The notes under the pieces are model-generated. The model saw only the letters and a list, made by a program, of their open reading frames with translations. It was not told the DNA's origin and searched no databases. Position numbers and translations under genes: made by a program. This document shows positions 29,167 through 39,477 of a DNA stretch of 58,277 nt, piece by piece (position 1 is the first letter of the stretch; every line of letters begins with the position of its first letter). This DNA is from CAZSAT01 sp964604675 (GTDB lineage: Bacteria > Myxococcota_A > UBA796 > CAJQPC01): contig CAZSAT010000037.1 in NCBI GenBank assembly GCA_964604675.1, positions 1 through 58,277 on the forward strand. The letters run 5' to 3'.

Positions 29167-31221
29167 CTACCCGTCCGAGCCTTCGCAGGTCTCCAAGCTC
29201 ACCAGGCGCAGACCCCGCGCGTCGGCGACCACAAGGCCCGATCGGGTAGAGAGCGGCTGCAGGTGTTCCTGGTCGAGCGCCCCCACCGCCCAGTCGCCCA
29301 AGGGCTCGGCGCTGCCGCCGTGCTGGAGCAACGAGAGCGACAAGGTGCCGTCGGTCACCGCCGCGGACACCCACCCGTCGGCGCCCAACGGGAGGTGGAG
29401 CTGGCCGTCGCACAGCGAGATCCAGTCCGGGTCCTCGTCGACGACGAGCGCTCGATCGCCCACCACGACGTCGAGCGCGCCGTCGCCGTTGACGTCGGCC
29501 GCGCGCAGGGTGGGCTCGTGCTCCCCGGTCCAAGCCCAAGAGCCCAACGCAGCACCCGACGGATCCCACAGCTCGAGCCCGAAGCCGTCGGTCGCGCCGC
29601 GGAGCGTGGCCACGCGCAACGCCCCGCCGAGCTCGGCGGCGACCACCTGGCGCACGTCCCCCTCCGTGCCCACCACCACGTGCTCGCTCCCCACCAGGTG
29701 GAGCTCGCGCCAGCCGCGGTCCACCACCACCACCAGGTCGTCGTGCACCGCGAAGGCCGTGGCCTCGGCGATCCCGTCGATCCGCGTGCACTCGGCCTCG
29801 CTCTCCAGGTCGGTGGTCGCGACGACGATGCGTTCCCAACCCTCGTCGTCCACGTCGCGAGCGATCACGCCCACGCGGTCGCCACCGACCGTGATGGCCG
29901 CCACGGCGGCGTTGCTGCAGCCCTCGAGCGGGCTGGCTCTCAGGTCCCAGGCGGAGCCCTCACCCAGGGCCTCCCCCACCGCGAGCTGCCCGTCCTCCCA
30001 GCCGACCGGGCGGTCGTCGAGCAGCACGCACAGCCCGGCGGGACAGGGCAGGCTGGAGCGCAGCCCGGTGGCGAGCCCTCCCTCGCCGTCGGACGTGCCC
30101 ACCACCGCGAGCCGCCCGGCGCCGGTCTCGGACCGCAGCGCCAGCACCGACCCCAGGCGGTCGCCGGCGTAGACGGCCATCGACCCGGCGAGCAGCTCGT
30201 CGCAGCCCCCGCCGCTCAGATCGTCGTCCCAGCGGGCGACCTGGCAGTCGTCCTCGGGGCTGACGCCGAAGATCTCGTCCGCGCCGTCTCCGTCCACGTC
30301 CAAGGCGAAGAGCTGCTCGATCGAGGCCTCCGGGGAGGGACCGCTGGCCACGACCACGGCGCCACCGTCCCAGCCGATGCGAAGCAACGCCGAGCCATCG
30401 AAGACCACCAGCTGATCGTCGGCGACACCCAACCGATCGGCCTGGAGCTGCATGCGTTCCTGGCCTCCGTCGCCTCCGAGGGTGACCACCAGCTCGTCGG
30501 GGTGCAGCCCCACCAGGTCGTCGAAGCCGTCGCCGTCGAGGTCGAGGACCACCACCTCCCGTCCGAGCTCGTAGGGATCCTCCCCCCAGCCGTCGCCACG
30601 CCAGTCCACCTGGGCCCGGGAGAGGTCCCCGCAGCCCGTGGCGGCGTACAGCTCGTCGTCACCGTCCCCGTCGAGATCGGCCACCGCCCCGTCGGCGACC
30701 CAGCCCGTCGGACAGTCGGTGTGGAGCTCGGTGGCCTCCGAGAAGCCACCGTCCTGGGCCCAGGCGATCGCGAGCGACTCGCCGCCTTGCACCGCGAGGT
30801 CGAGGGCTCCGTCGCCGTCGAAGTCGGCGAGCCGCGCCCGGGCGGCCCCCTCGGGCACCGCCACCTCGAGTCCCTCCTCGAACGAGGGTCCGTAGCGGAC
30901 CACCGCCCGACCGGAGTCCGCGTAGACCACATCGAGCACGCCGTCGCGGTCGAGGTCTCCGAGCGCGGGAGCGCCCGCGTCGCCGGGTTCGGACATCCAG
31001 AGCGCGTCGGTGACGGCGGCCACCGCCGTGACGGGCCCCACGGTGGCGTCGGCGTCGTTGCAGTCGACGTCGTCCCCCCAGCCGTCCCCGTCGGCGTCGG
31101 CGGGCGCAGTCCACCCCGAGTCACGGTCGGAGGGCGAGGCGGGATCGGCGCCCGCACCACCCCCCACGAGCCGACCGTCGGAACAGCCGAGCACGACCAC
31201 CAGGAGCGCCACGAGGACCAT
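29167..31221 (-). CDS. FG-GAP/VCBS-repeat surface lipoprotein
   Basis: A 684-residue exported protein. The signal ends in a lipobox (VVVLGC, Cys13). Residues about 40-60 (DADGDGWGDDVDCNDAD) are a MopE/thrombospondin-3-like calcium-binding segment. The rest is a series of FG-GAP/VCBS-type units with calcium loops such as DLDRDGVLD, DFDGDGALD, DLDGDGFDD, DVDGDGADE and DVNGDGALD, predicted to form a beta-propeller with about seven blades. Such proteins are surface adhesion or scaffolding modules in this kind of bacterium; the ligand is unknown. Its stop is 5 bp from the convergent cyaY. Confidence 0.82.
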   Translation of the reverse strand: MVLVALLVVVLGCSDGRLVGGGAGADPASPSDRDSGWTAPADADGDGWGDDVDCNDADATVGPVTAVAAVTDALWMSEPGDAGAPALGDLDRDGVLDVVYADSGRAVVRYGPSFEEGLEVAVPEGAARARLADFDGDGALDLAVQGGESLAIAWAQDGGFSEATELHTDCPTGWVADGAVADLDGDGDDELYAATGCGDLSRAQVDWRGDGWGEDPYELGREVVVLDLDGDGFDDLVGLHPDELVVTLGGDGGQERMQLQADRLGVADDQLVVFDGSALLRIGWDGGAVVVASGPSPEASIEQLFALDVDGDGADEIFGVSPEDDCQVARWDDDLSGGGCDELLAGSMAVYAGDRLGSVLALRSETGAGRLAVVGTSDGEGGLATGLRSSLPCPAGLCVLLDDRPVGWEDGQLAVGEALGEGSAWDLRASPLEGCSNAAVAAITVGGDRVGVIARDVDDEGWERIVVATTDLESEAECTRIDGIAEATAFAVHDDLVVVVDRGWRELHLVGSEHVVVGTEGDVRQVVAAELGGALRVATLRGATDGFGLELWDPSGAALGSWAWTGEHEPTLRAADVNGDGALDVVVGDRALVVDEDPDWISLCDGQLHLPLGADGWVSAAVTDGTLSLSLLQHGGSAEPLGDWAVGALDQEHLQPLSTRSGLVVADARGLRLVSLETCEGSDG

Positions 31222-31284
31222 CGTAGGGCCCCGCTACCTCACCTGTCACGGAATGTCTCTGTGAGCTCGCTTACGGAGACTGGC

Positions 31285-31815
31285 TCAGTCCGCGGACCCG
31301 AGGGCCAGGTGCACCTGGCCGGCCCCACCCGTGTACAGCACCGGCCCGTTGTCGTCGGGGAACGCCGACACCTCGAGGTCGAGGCCTAGACGGACGCGTC
31401 CGTTCGTGAAGTCGTCGCCGAGCGGCTGGCTGACCCAGCCGCTGCCGACGGCGAGGCCGGACCGGTGGCGGATGCCATCCGCCGCTCCCAGCACGCTGGC
31501 GAAGGGATCGGCGGCCACGACCTCCGCAGGCACCTCGTGGTTGTGCGCGAAGCCGGCCCGCACGAAGACGCCGCTCGCCCACGACCAGCGACCGCCGAAG
31601 AACAGCGCCCCGACGAGCCGGGAGTCCGGGAACGCCCAGCCTTCCCGCGCCGCGACGTCGACCTGGGCCTGACCGACGCGCACCAGCAAGCGACCGTCGC
31701 TGCCCACGCCCATGGAGTCGGGGGTGCCGTAGCTGACGCTGGTGCCCCCCACGAGCGTGACGGGGTGCGCGGCGGGCTCCAGGGCGAGCGCGGTGCCGAA
31801 GACCAGACTGAGCAC
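31285..31815 (-). CDS. Exported protein, possibly small outer-membrane beta-barrel
   Basis: A 176-residue protein with a cleavable signal peptide (VLSLVFGTALALE). The remainder shows alternating aromatic/small strands (GALFFGGRWSWASGVFVRAGF; LAVGSGWVSQPLG) that suggest an outer-membrane barrel or a secreted beta protein; no family is recognised. GTG at 31815 is chosen because the signal peptide begins there and GGGAG stands 8 bases upstream; longer frames have no signal. It is divergent from the sulfatase-like lipoprotein (38 bp) and upstream of the FG-GAP lipoprotein on the same strand. Confidence 0.65.
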   Translation of the reverse strand: MLSLVFGTALALEPAAHPVTLVGGTSVSYGTPDSMGVGSDGRLLVRVGQAQVDVAAREGWAFPDSRLVGALFFGGRWSWASGVFVRAGFAHNHEVPAEVVAADPFASVLGAADGIRHRSGLAVGSGWVSQPLGDDFTNGRVRLGLDLEVSAFPDDNGPVLYTGGAGQVHLALGSAD

Positions 31816-31853
31816 GGTGGTGACTCCCGACAGAGACCGGCTATCTAAGCACG

Positions 31854-33182
31854 GTGCTGATCGCCCTGCTCCTCGCCTGTACGGGCTCTGCCAAAGACCT
31901 TGACCCCAGCGACGACACGGACGCGCCCGACAGCACGCCGACAAGCGATCCAGACACCGCACCGGGCTCGGACTCGGACGACCCCGCGATCGTCGGCGCA
32001 CGCAACCTGCTGCTCATCAGCGTGGACACCCTCCGACGCGACGGGCTGAGCTGGTACGGCGGCCAGGCCGACACGGCGTTCCTCGACAGCCTGCTCGACC
32101 GCGGCCACACCTACACGAACCTCCGATCCTGCAGCGACTGGACCTTTCCGGGCGTGACCTGCGCGCTCACAGGCGCGGACCTGGTGGAGTCCGGCTTCCT
32201 CATGGGGCAGGTCGAGAGCGCAGGGGACGTACCGGACAGCCTGACGCTCCTCGGGGAGGCCCTGCAGGCCGAAGGCTTCTCCACGGCGCTGGTGAGCGGC
32301 AACAGCATCCTGGGGCCGGGCCAGGGCTTCGAGCGGAGCTACGACGAGCTGTTCGTCGAAGACCTGCTGATCGCCGAGGACGTGGTGGACAGGGGGCTCG
32401 GCTTCCTCGACGCCATGGACGAACGGTGGATGCTCCACCTGCACTTCATGGACCCCCACGTGCCCTACCAGCCGCCTCTCGAGTACCTGACGGGCGACGA
32501 GCCGGACTCCACACCCTGGGACCTGACTGGACGTCCGGGCATCGAGCAGATGGCGAACGCCCTGGCGGCCGGCGAGATCTCCGACGAGCTCTTTGCGACG
32601 GTGATGGAGACGCTGCACTACTACTACGACGGCGAGCTCACCTACCTCGACGACCAGCTCGAGCGGCTCTGGGGCGAGCTGGAGGCCCGAGGAGCGCTCG
32701 ACGACACCCTCGTGATCTTCTGGTCGGACCACGGGGAGAGCTGGGGTGAGCGCGACGTGTGGCTCCACCAGCGCTCGCTGTACCGCGCCGAGACCCTCGC
32801 GCTGGGCGCTCGGCTGGGGCCCGGCATCGAGCCCGCCGTGGACGACCAGCCGATGTCGCTCCGCGATGTTCCCGGCCTCGCGCTCGAGGGCCTCGGCCTC
32901 GCGCCGGCCTACACCCCGATCGGCGAGCCGCGCTTCGCGGATGCCGCCATCCTCTCGGGCTTCCACACCGCGATCGACGTGGGGGATCGACGCCTGCTGT
33001 TCGAGTCGGGTGAAGGGCGGCTCCTCCTCTTCGACGTGGCCGAAGATCCCCAGGAACAGATCGACCTGAGCACGGAGGACGCCGCGACCACCGCGGCCCT
33101 CTGGAAGCAGCTCCAGCCACGGGCCCAGGTCATCGCCACCAGCCACCCGGACCTGCCCGTGGTGTGGCCCGACGGGTTCTAG
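31854..33182 (+). CDS. Sulfatase-fold (alkaline-phosphatase superfamily) lipoprotein
   Basis: A 442-residue exported hydrolase. A short signal with lipobox LLLAC is followed by an Asp/Thr/Ser-rich linker (about 15-45) and the sulfatase domain: NLLLISVDTLRRDGL (metal Asp), SDWTFPGVTCALTG, and WSDHGESWGE with a following His (metal site). At the nucleophile position the formylglycine Cys/Ser of true sulfatases is Thr (WTFP), as in phosphoethanolamine transferases and LTA synthase, so a phospho-transferase or phosphodiesterase is as likely as a sulfatase. The TAG stop is the first CTAG of hairpin-repeat copy 2. Confidence 0.82.
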   Translation: MLIALLLACTGSAKDLDPSDDTDAPDSTPTSDPDTAPGSDSDDPAIVGARNLLLISVDTLRRDGLSWYGGQADTAFLDSLLDRGHTYTNLRSCSDWTFPGVTCALTGADLVESGFLMGQVESAGDVPDSLTLLGEALQAEGFSTALVSGNSILGPGQGFERSYDELFVEDLLIAEDVVDRGLGFLDAMDERWMLHLHFMDPHVPYQPPLEYLTGDEPDSTPWDLTGRPGIEQMANALAAGEISDELFATVMETLHYYYDGELTYLDDQLERLWGELEARGALDDTLVIFWSDHGESWGERDVWLHQRSLYRAETLALGARLGPGIEPAVDDQPMSLRDVPGLALEGLGLAPAYTPIGEPRFADAAILSGFHTAIDVGDRRLLFESGEGRLLLFDVAEDPQEQIDLSTEDAATTAALWKQLQPRAQVIATSHPDLPVVWPDGF

Positions 33183-33333
33183 TTGACAGGCTCGTAAGTA
33201 ACGAGCCCTTTCAACTACTGACTCCTGCGGGGGCCAGCCCCCGCACCGCGCGCTGGGCGCGCTCCCCCCGGCCTTCGGCCGCCGCGCGCCGTGCGCGCGG
33301 GAGCGGTTCGTTACCAACGAACCGCTCCACTAG
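33179..33333 (-). repeat. 155-bp six-hairpin repeat, copy 2 (inverted)
   Basis: The reverse complement matches copy 1 (6399-6553) at 150 of 155 positions, with identical length and CTAG at both ends. Some of the five changes keep base pairs as G-U wobbles (for example in the outer hairpin at 33301-33327), consistent with selection on RNA or DNA structure. The CTAG at 33179-33182 contains the TAG stop of the sulfatase-fold gene, and the CTAG at 33330-33333 contains, on the other strand, the TAG stop of the EamA transporter. In this position it would serve as a bidirectional terminator. The two copies are inverted 26.6 kb apart and could support inversion of the segment between them. Confidence 0.93.
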
Positions 33334-34382
33334 GTCGAGCCACCAGGCTCGTGAGGGTGCCGGTGGTGGAGATCCGGCACGTGGGGATGCTCGTGCTCCA
33401 CGGCGTCGTGGTCGTGGTCGTGGCAGTGCCAGCCCGCCACCTCGAGCCCTGGATGGTCGTGGCGGTGGTGCCCATCGTCGTGGCGGTGCCAGTGCTCGTG
33501 GCGGGTGGCTTCGTGGTGGTGGCTGTGCCCGTGGTCGTCGAACAGCCACAGGGCGTTGGCCACGACCAGCAGACCCGCTGCCAGCACCTGCAAGGGCGCC
33601 ATGCCCTCGCCGAGCCACAGGGCGGCCCCGACGATGCCGAAGACCGGCGCGGTGGCGAACAACATCTGGCTCCGTACTGCCCCGATGCCTTGCGCCGAGG
33701 TGATGTAGAGCGTGATCGACAGGCCGTAGGCGAAGGCGCCCAGCACCAGCGCGTGCACCCAGGTGATGTCCGGAGCGACGAGCTGCCCGAGCACCGCTGC
33801 GAGCGTCAGGTTGGTGGAGCCCGCCACCAGCCCCTTCCAGAAGGTGCTCTCCTCGGGGCGCAGCCCGTCGATGACGGCCGTGAGGTTGTTGTCCAGCCCC
33901 CAGCACACCGCTGCGCCGGCCACCAGCGCGGCCGCGGTCCAGCCGGCCGGGCCGCCCTCCCACGCCAGCAGCAGCCCGGCCACGAACACCACGCCGTTGC
34001 CGACCCAGGCGAGCCACCCGAGCTGCTCCCGGAACAAGGTGACGCCGAGCACGGCGGTCGCCACGGTCTCGAGGTTCAGCCACATCGCCACCGAGGCGGC
34101 CTTGGCCAACGACAGCCCGCTCAGGAGCAAGACGGGCCCGAGCACGCCACCGAAGAGCACCGCCCCACCGAGCCGGAGGCGGTTCGGCCGGTCGGGCGGC
34201 AGCGTGGTGCCTTCGCGGACGAAGCGGCGCAACACGCCGGGGCTCAGCACCAGCGCGGCACCCAGGTAGAGCAGCGCGGCGAGCAGGACCGGGCCGAGCC
34301 CGTCCAACAAGGGCTTCGACAGGGGGGTGGACAGCCCGAACAGAGCCGCCGAGACCAGGGCGAGGAGAGCTCCGTGGCGCAT
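33330..34382 (-). CDS. EamA/DMT-family transporter with His-rich C-terminal tail
   Basis: A 350-residue inner-membrane protein. Ten hydrophobic helices in two EamA repeats occupy about 5-262, followed by a cytoplasmic or periplasmic tail of about 85 residues packed with His (DDHGHSHHHEATRHEHWHR; HEHPHVPDLHHRHPHEP). The tail suggests binding of Zn, Ni or Co; similar His-rich tails are known in this DMT subgroup. The substrate is unknown, a metal or metallophore being likely. The gene is last in a minus-strand run and its stop TAG is provided by the hairpin repeat; the residues just before it (GGST) look like an extension beyond the normal His-rich end. Confidence 0.86.
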   Translation of the reverse strand: MRHGALLALVSAALFGLSTPLSKPLLDGLGPVLLAALLYLGAALVLSPGVLRRFVREGTTLPPDRPNRLRLGGAVLFGGVLGPVLLLSGLSLAKAASVAMWLNLETVATAVLGVTLFREQLGWLAWVGNGVVFVAGLLLAWEGGPAGWTAAALVAGAAVCWGLDNNLTAVIDGLRPEESTFWKGLVAGSTNLTLAAVLGQLVAPDITWVHALVLGAFAYGLSITLYITSAQGIGAVRSQMLFATAPVFGIVGAALWLGEGMAPLQVLAAGLLVVANALWLFDDHGHSHHHEATRHEHWHRHDDGHHRHDHPGLEVAGWHCHDHDHDAVEHEHPHVPDLHHRHPHEPGGST

Positions 34383-34403
34383 GCCCCAGGGGTATCACCG
34401 AGG

Positions 34404-34796
34404 TCATGGATGGTGGGTCTTCAGCGCGATGTCCCCGACCAGCGGCAGCCGGTACCACTTACCCTCCTGGGCGGCCAGACCCGCGGCGATCTCGAAGCCG
34501 AAGTACACGACGATCGGGCCGAGCAGCAGGGGAACCATCATCAGCCAGCCGAGGATGGGGATCAGCACCAGCACCATCGAGATCACGCCGACCGGCATCA
34601 TCACGCCGATGAACAGGAGCCCCCACAACAGGGACTGCAAGCTGTGGAAGGCCACGAACTCGGAGTCTTCGCGCTTCCAGAAGTAGAGGATGGCCGGGCC
34701 GATGATGCCACCCTCGACGAAGCTCAGCAGGTGGCTCAGCATGGCCATCGTGCGGTCGTCCTTGCTCACCGCGTGGGGCTGGAGCGCTCCGCTCAT
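34404..34796 (-). CDS. DUF4870 (Tic20-like) membrane protein
   Basis: A 130-residue protein with three to four hydrophobic helices and the family's N-terminal MAMLSHLLSF followed by GPAILYFWKREDSEFVAFHS. The DUF4870 family is widespread and of unknown role, distantly like the chloroplast import protein Tic20. GGAGG seven bases before the ATG fixes the start. It is 21 bp upstream of the EamA gene and 49 bp after the small membrane protein gene, all minus strand. Confidence 0.85.
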   Translation of the reverse strand: MSGALQPHAVSKDDRTMAMLSHLLSFVEGGIIGPAILYFWKREDSEFVAFHSLQSLLWGLLFIGVMMPVGVISMVLVLIPILGWLMMVPLLLGPIVVYFGFEIAAGLAAQEGKWYRLPLVGDIALKTHHP

Positions 34797-34845
34797 CTCA
34801 CCACCTCCTGCGCCACCGTACGACGCAGCCCGCCGATGATTGCGG

Positions 34846-35346
34846 TCAGGCCGGGTGGCCGAGGCTCGCCCGCGCCCCCAGGCTCAACAGGGAGTGCCAG
34901 CCATCGTTCACGGGGAACTGGGCGACCATGCCCGCGAAGGACACGATCGCGAAGGGCACGGCGTCGACGGCGCTGCCCTGCACGACCGCGAGGATCAGGC
35001 CCACGAGGCCGATGAGGTTCACCATCGCCACGCCGGTGAGGGTGCCCTGGCGGTACACGTGGAGCACCCGCTCGAGCTCGGCCTGCAGCGTCTCGGGGTC
35101 GAGCGGCTCCGCCCCGAAGCTCCGCAGGTCGTCGAGCCCAGGGAGCGCGATCCGCCCCATCATGCGGCCTCGCACGACGGGCACCGCCGCGGCCACCGCG
35201 AGGCAGAGCAGCACGCTTCCGACCTGCAGGCTCTTGCTCGTGGGCACGTCTTCCGGGAGCTGGATCAGGAACGGCAGCACGCCGTAGATCGGTGCGAGCG
35301 CACAGATCGCGGCCACTTCGAAGCGCGTTCGCCGAAGCAGCTTCAC
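34846..35346 (-). CDS. Small polytopic membrane protein of unknown function
   Basis: A 166-residue protein with about four hydrophobic segments (IYGVLPFLIQL; VGSVLLCLAVAAAVPVV; GVAMVNLIGLVGLILAVV; VPFAIVSFAGMVAQF) and a soluble helix between the second and third. There is no recognised family. The GTG start overlaps the stop of the YndJ-like gene (GTGA) and has GGGAGG in front, so it is translationally coupled and probably works with that protein. Confidence 0.68.
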   Translation of the reverse strand: MKLLRRTRFEVAAICALAPIYGVLPFLIQLPEDVPTSKSLQVGSVLLCLAVAAAVPVVRGRMMGRIALPGLDDLRSFGAEPLDPETLQAELERVLHVYRQGTLTGVAMVNLIGLVGLILAVVQGSAVDAVPFAIVSFAGMVAQFPVNDGWHSLLSLGARASLGHPA

Positions 35347-37025
35347 GCGTCCTCCCAGCGGATGGCGTAGTCGAGGCGCAGGACGTGCAGCCCCCACCAC
35401 CAGATGCGGTGCCGCGCGAGCAGCTGCGCGTCCGGCACGCCGTGATCCAGGGCCTGCACGGGGCCCTCGTCGCTCGACGGCCACAGCATCACCTGCTCGA
35501 CGAGGGGCAGCCTCAGGCGGAACCAGCGGGTGACCCACCAGGCGCCCTCGTCGCCCTGGCTGCGACTCGACGACGCGCTCGTCAGCACGAGCTCGTGGTG
35601 GTCCTGCTCCGGCAGGAAGGTGCAGGTCAGGTTGCCGATCGGCAGCGGCAGCACCACGTCCTGGTACACGCGACCGCCGTAGCGGTGGCTCGCGTAGGCG
35701 CTCACGAGGACCGCCCCGTCGGTGCCGGTCCGGACCCACGCCCGAGCCCCCGGCCGCGGGTCGTCCTGCAGCGCGACGACGCGGCCGGTCACGGACCCCG
35801 GGGAACGGGGCAGCGCGAGCTGTCCGACCCGATCGGCCACCCAGCGCATCACGGCCGCGCAGGGGCGCGCCCACCACGCCCACACGGGTCGCACGTGGAG
35901 CGCCGCAGCCGCCGTGTCTTCGAAGAAGCGCCTCACGCTGGGATCCAACTCCTCCACGCGCGGGCCCTCGCAGTCCCACACGTCCATCCGATCGAGCAGT
36001 CCCCTCGCCTCGCGATTCCGATCGGTCAGCCCGCGCCGCTCGAAGTAGTCCGCACCGATCCGGCCACCGCCCAGGCGGCTCCAGGGCCGACCTTCGAGGG
36101 CCACGCGCGACGACGGTGGCCGCAAGCTGCGCGCCAGCAACCCGAAGAGGCAGACCCCGATGGCATTGAGGCTGCCGTGCACCGCGGCCATGCGCACCAT
36201 GTCGGTGGGCGCTCCGCCCCCATAGGCCGCGTCGGCGTACTCGATCGCGAGCCGCATCGACCAGACCAGCGACAGGCCGCTCACGGCGAGCAGCAGGTTG
36301 GGCACGACCCCCTTGCCGCGGGCGCTCGGGAAGCCGAGGAGCAGGATGGCGTGCACGACCGCGCTGCCTGCCAGCAGGATCGCACCCCCGAGCTCCAGCG
36401 ACGGCGACCACCCGATGCCGACCGCCGTGAGCGGGATGCCGACGAGGATGCCCCAGGTGCTCCACGCGTACACCGTGCGGGCCGAGCGCAGGCCACGCCC
36501 CGCGAGGCCGACGAGCACCGGGAGGGCGAAGCCGGCGAAGTGGAAGTGCACGGCGGTCAGCTCGACCAGGGTGCCCCCATGCGCCAGGGGGTCGAGCCCG
36601 AAGCGCGCGATGACCAGCCAGACCGCACCGACCAGGAGCTGCACGCAGCCCACGTCGATGGCCAGCTCCTCCACGGGCAGGAGCCCCCGCCTGAGCAAGC
36701 TGCGCAGGCCCCACGCGGCCACCAGCGCACAGACGACCGCCCAGGGGACGGCTGCGCAGCCGGCCAGCCCCCCCGGCTCGAGCACGACCGACCAGGCTGC
36801 ACCCGCGGCCGCGGCCGGCTGGAGCGCGACGGCCCACGACCAGAGGGCGTGCCGCCGACCGTGCCGGCTGGGCTGGTCGAGCACCGCCAACGCGAGCGGG
36901 ACCAACACCAGCGGCGCGAGCAGCAGCACCCTCTGGCGCCAGGGGATGTCGGCGGTGACCAGCACGACCAGCCAGATCAGCGCGCCCAGCGCAGCGCTCC
37001 CCCGCGGCCAGCCGAAGCGGTTCAC
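35343..37025 (-). CDS. YndJ-like multi-pass membrane protein
   Basis: A 560-residue protein. Nine or so hydrophobic helices span the first 310 residues, including the family signature HFHFAGFALPVLVGL, which identifies the YndJ family known from Bacillus. A soluble C-terminal domain of about 250 residues follows, with many Trp, similar in layout to DUF4166-type domains often fused or adjacent to YndJ. Function unknown. GTG at 37025 begins 3 bp after the ettA stop, so it is read as part of the ettA operon; the next small membrane protein overlaps its end. Confidence 0.75.
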   Translation of the reverse strand: MNRFGWPRGSAALGALIWLVVLVTADIPWRQRVLLLAPLVLVPLALAVLDQPSRHGRRHALWSWAVALQPAAAAGAAWSVVLEPGGLAGCAAVPWAVVCALVAAWGLRSLLRRGLLPVEELAIDVGCVQLLVGAVWLVIARFGLDPLAHGGTLVELTAVHFHFAGFALPVLVGLAGRGLRSARTVYAWSTWGILVGIPLTAVGIGWSPSLELGGAILLAGSAVVHAILLLGFPSARGKGVVPNLLLAVSGLSLVWSMRLAIEYADAAYGGGAPTDMVRMAAVHGSLNAIGVCLFGLLARSLRPPSSRVALEGRPWSRLGGGRIGADYFERRGLTDRNREARGLLDRMDVWDCEGPRVEELDPSVRRFFEDTAAAALHVRPVWAWWARPCAAVMRWVADRVGQLALPRSPGSVTGRVVALQDDPRPGARAWVRTGTDGAVLVSAYASHRYGGRVYQDVVLPLPIGNLTCTFLPEQDHHELVLTSASSSRSQGDEGAWWVTRWFRLRLPLVEQVMLWPSSDEGPVQALDHGVPDAQLLARHRIWWWGLHVLRLDYAIRWEDA

Positions 37026-37028
37026 GCC

Positions 37029-38711
<1,683 letters not shown>

Positions 38712-38738
38712 GGGGACCTCTGGGGCGGGGCCGCCCCC

Positions 38739-39452
38739 CTAACGTGCCAGCCCCCGCAGCACGTCCGGGTCGAAGCTCCAGGGCCCCGGGCGCGCGTCGG
38801 GCGCGCCGACACGCGCGGCCAGGAGCTCCCCGTAGCGCTGCCGCGGGATGTTCTCGGCGCCGAAGCGCTCCAGGTGGTGGGTGTGCACCTGGGAGTCCAG
38901 CAGATCGAAGTCCCAGGCGCGCAGCTGGGCCACCAGACCGACGAAGGCCACCTTCGACGCCTCGCTCACCGAGGCGAACATCGACTCGCCGAAGAACATC
39001 CGTCCCCGGTGCACGCCGTACAGCCCGCCGACCAGTTTCCCGTCCTGCCAGGCCTCGACCGAGTGCGCGAAGCCCATGCGGTGGAGCTCGAGGTACGCGC
39101 GCTTCATGGCCGGTGTGATCCAGGTGCCCCTCTGACCCGGGCGGCGCGCCCCCGCGCAGCGGGTGAGGACCCGCTCGAACGCCGTGTCCATGCGGAGCTC
39201 GAAGGTGCCCTTGCGCACCACCTTGCCGAGCGAGCGCGGCAGGTGGAAGCTGTCGAGGAAGAGCACGAAGCGGGGGTCGGGGGCGTGCCACAGGATGGGC
39301 TGCCCTTCCGAGTACCAGGGAAAGATGCCGAGGGAGTACCCCAGCAGCAGTCGCGCCGGGTGGAGGTCGCCACCCACGGCGAGCAGGCCGTCTTCACGTG
39401 CCAGCTCGGGGCTGGGAAACACGTGCTCGGCGATCAGGCGGAAGACCGGCAC
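38739..39452 (-). CDS. aat: Leucyl/phenylalanyl-tRNA-protein transferase
   Basis: A 237-residue enzyme that adds Leu or Phe to proteins with N-terminal Lys or Arg, creating N-degrons for ClpS-ClpAP. Conserved blocks are present: LLLGYSLGIFPWYSEGQPILWHAPDPR, RGTWITPAM, GFAHSVEAWQDGKLVGGLYG and FGESMFA. The length is typical. It starts with GTG. It is 25 bp downstream of the M50 protease gene and 27 bp upstream of ettA, part of a seven-gene minus-strand run. Its partners clpS and clpA are at 3041-5673. Confidence 0.95.
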   Translation of the reverse strand: MPVFRLIAEHVFPSPELAREDGLLAVGGDLHPARLLLGYSLGIFPWYSEGQPILWHAPDPRFVLFLDSFHLPRSLGKVVRKGTFELRMDTAFERVLTRCAGARRPGQRGTWITPAMKRAYLELHRMGFAHSVEAWQDGKLVGGLYGVHRGRMFFGESMFASVSEASKVAFVGLVAQLRAWDFDLLDSQVHTHHLERFGAENIPRQRYGELLAARVGAPDARPGPWSFDPDVLRGLAR

Positions 39453-39477
39453 ACCGGGAGGCTATCCCACGCGACGC

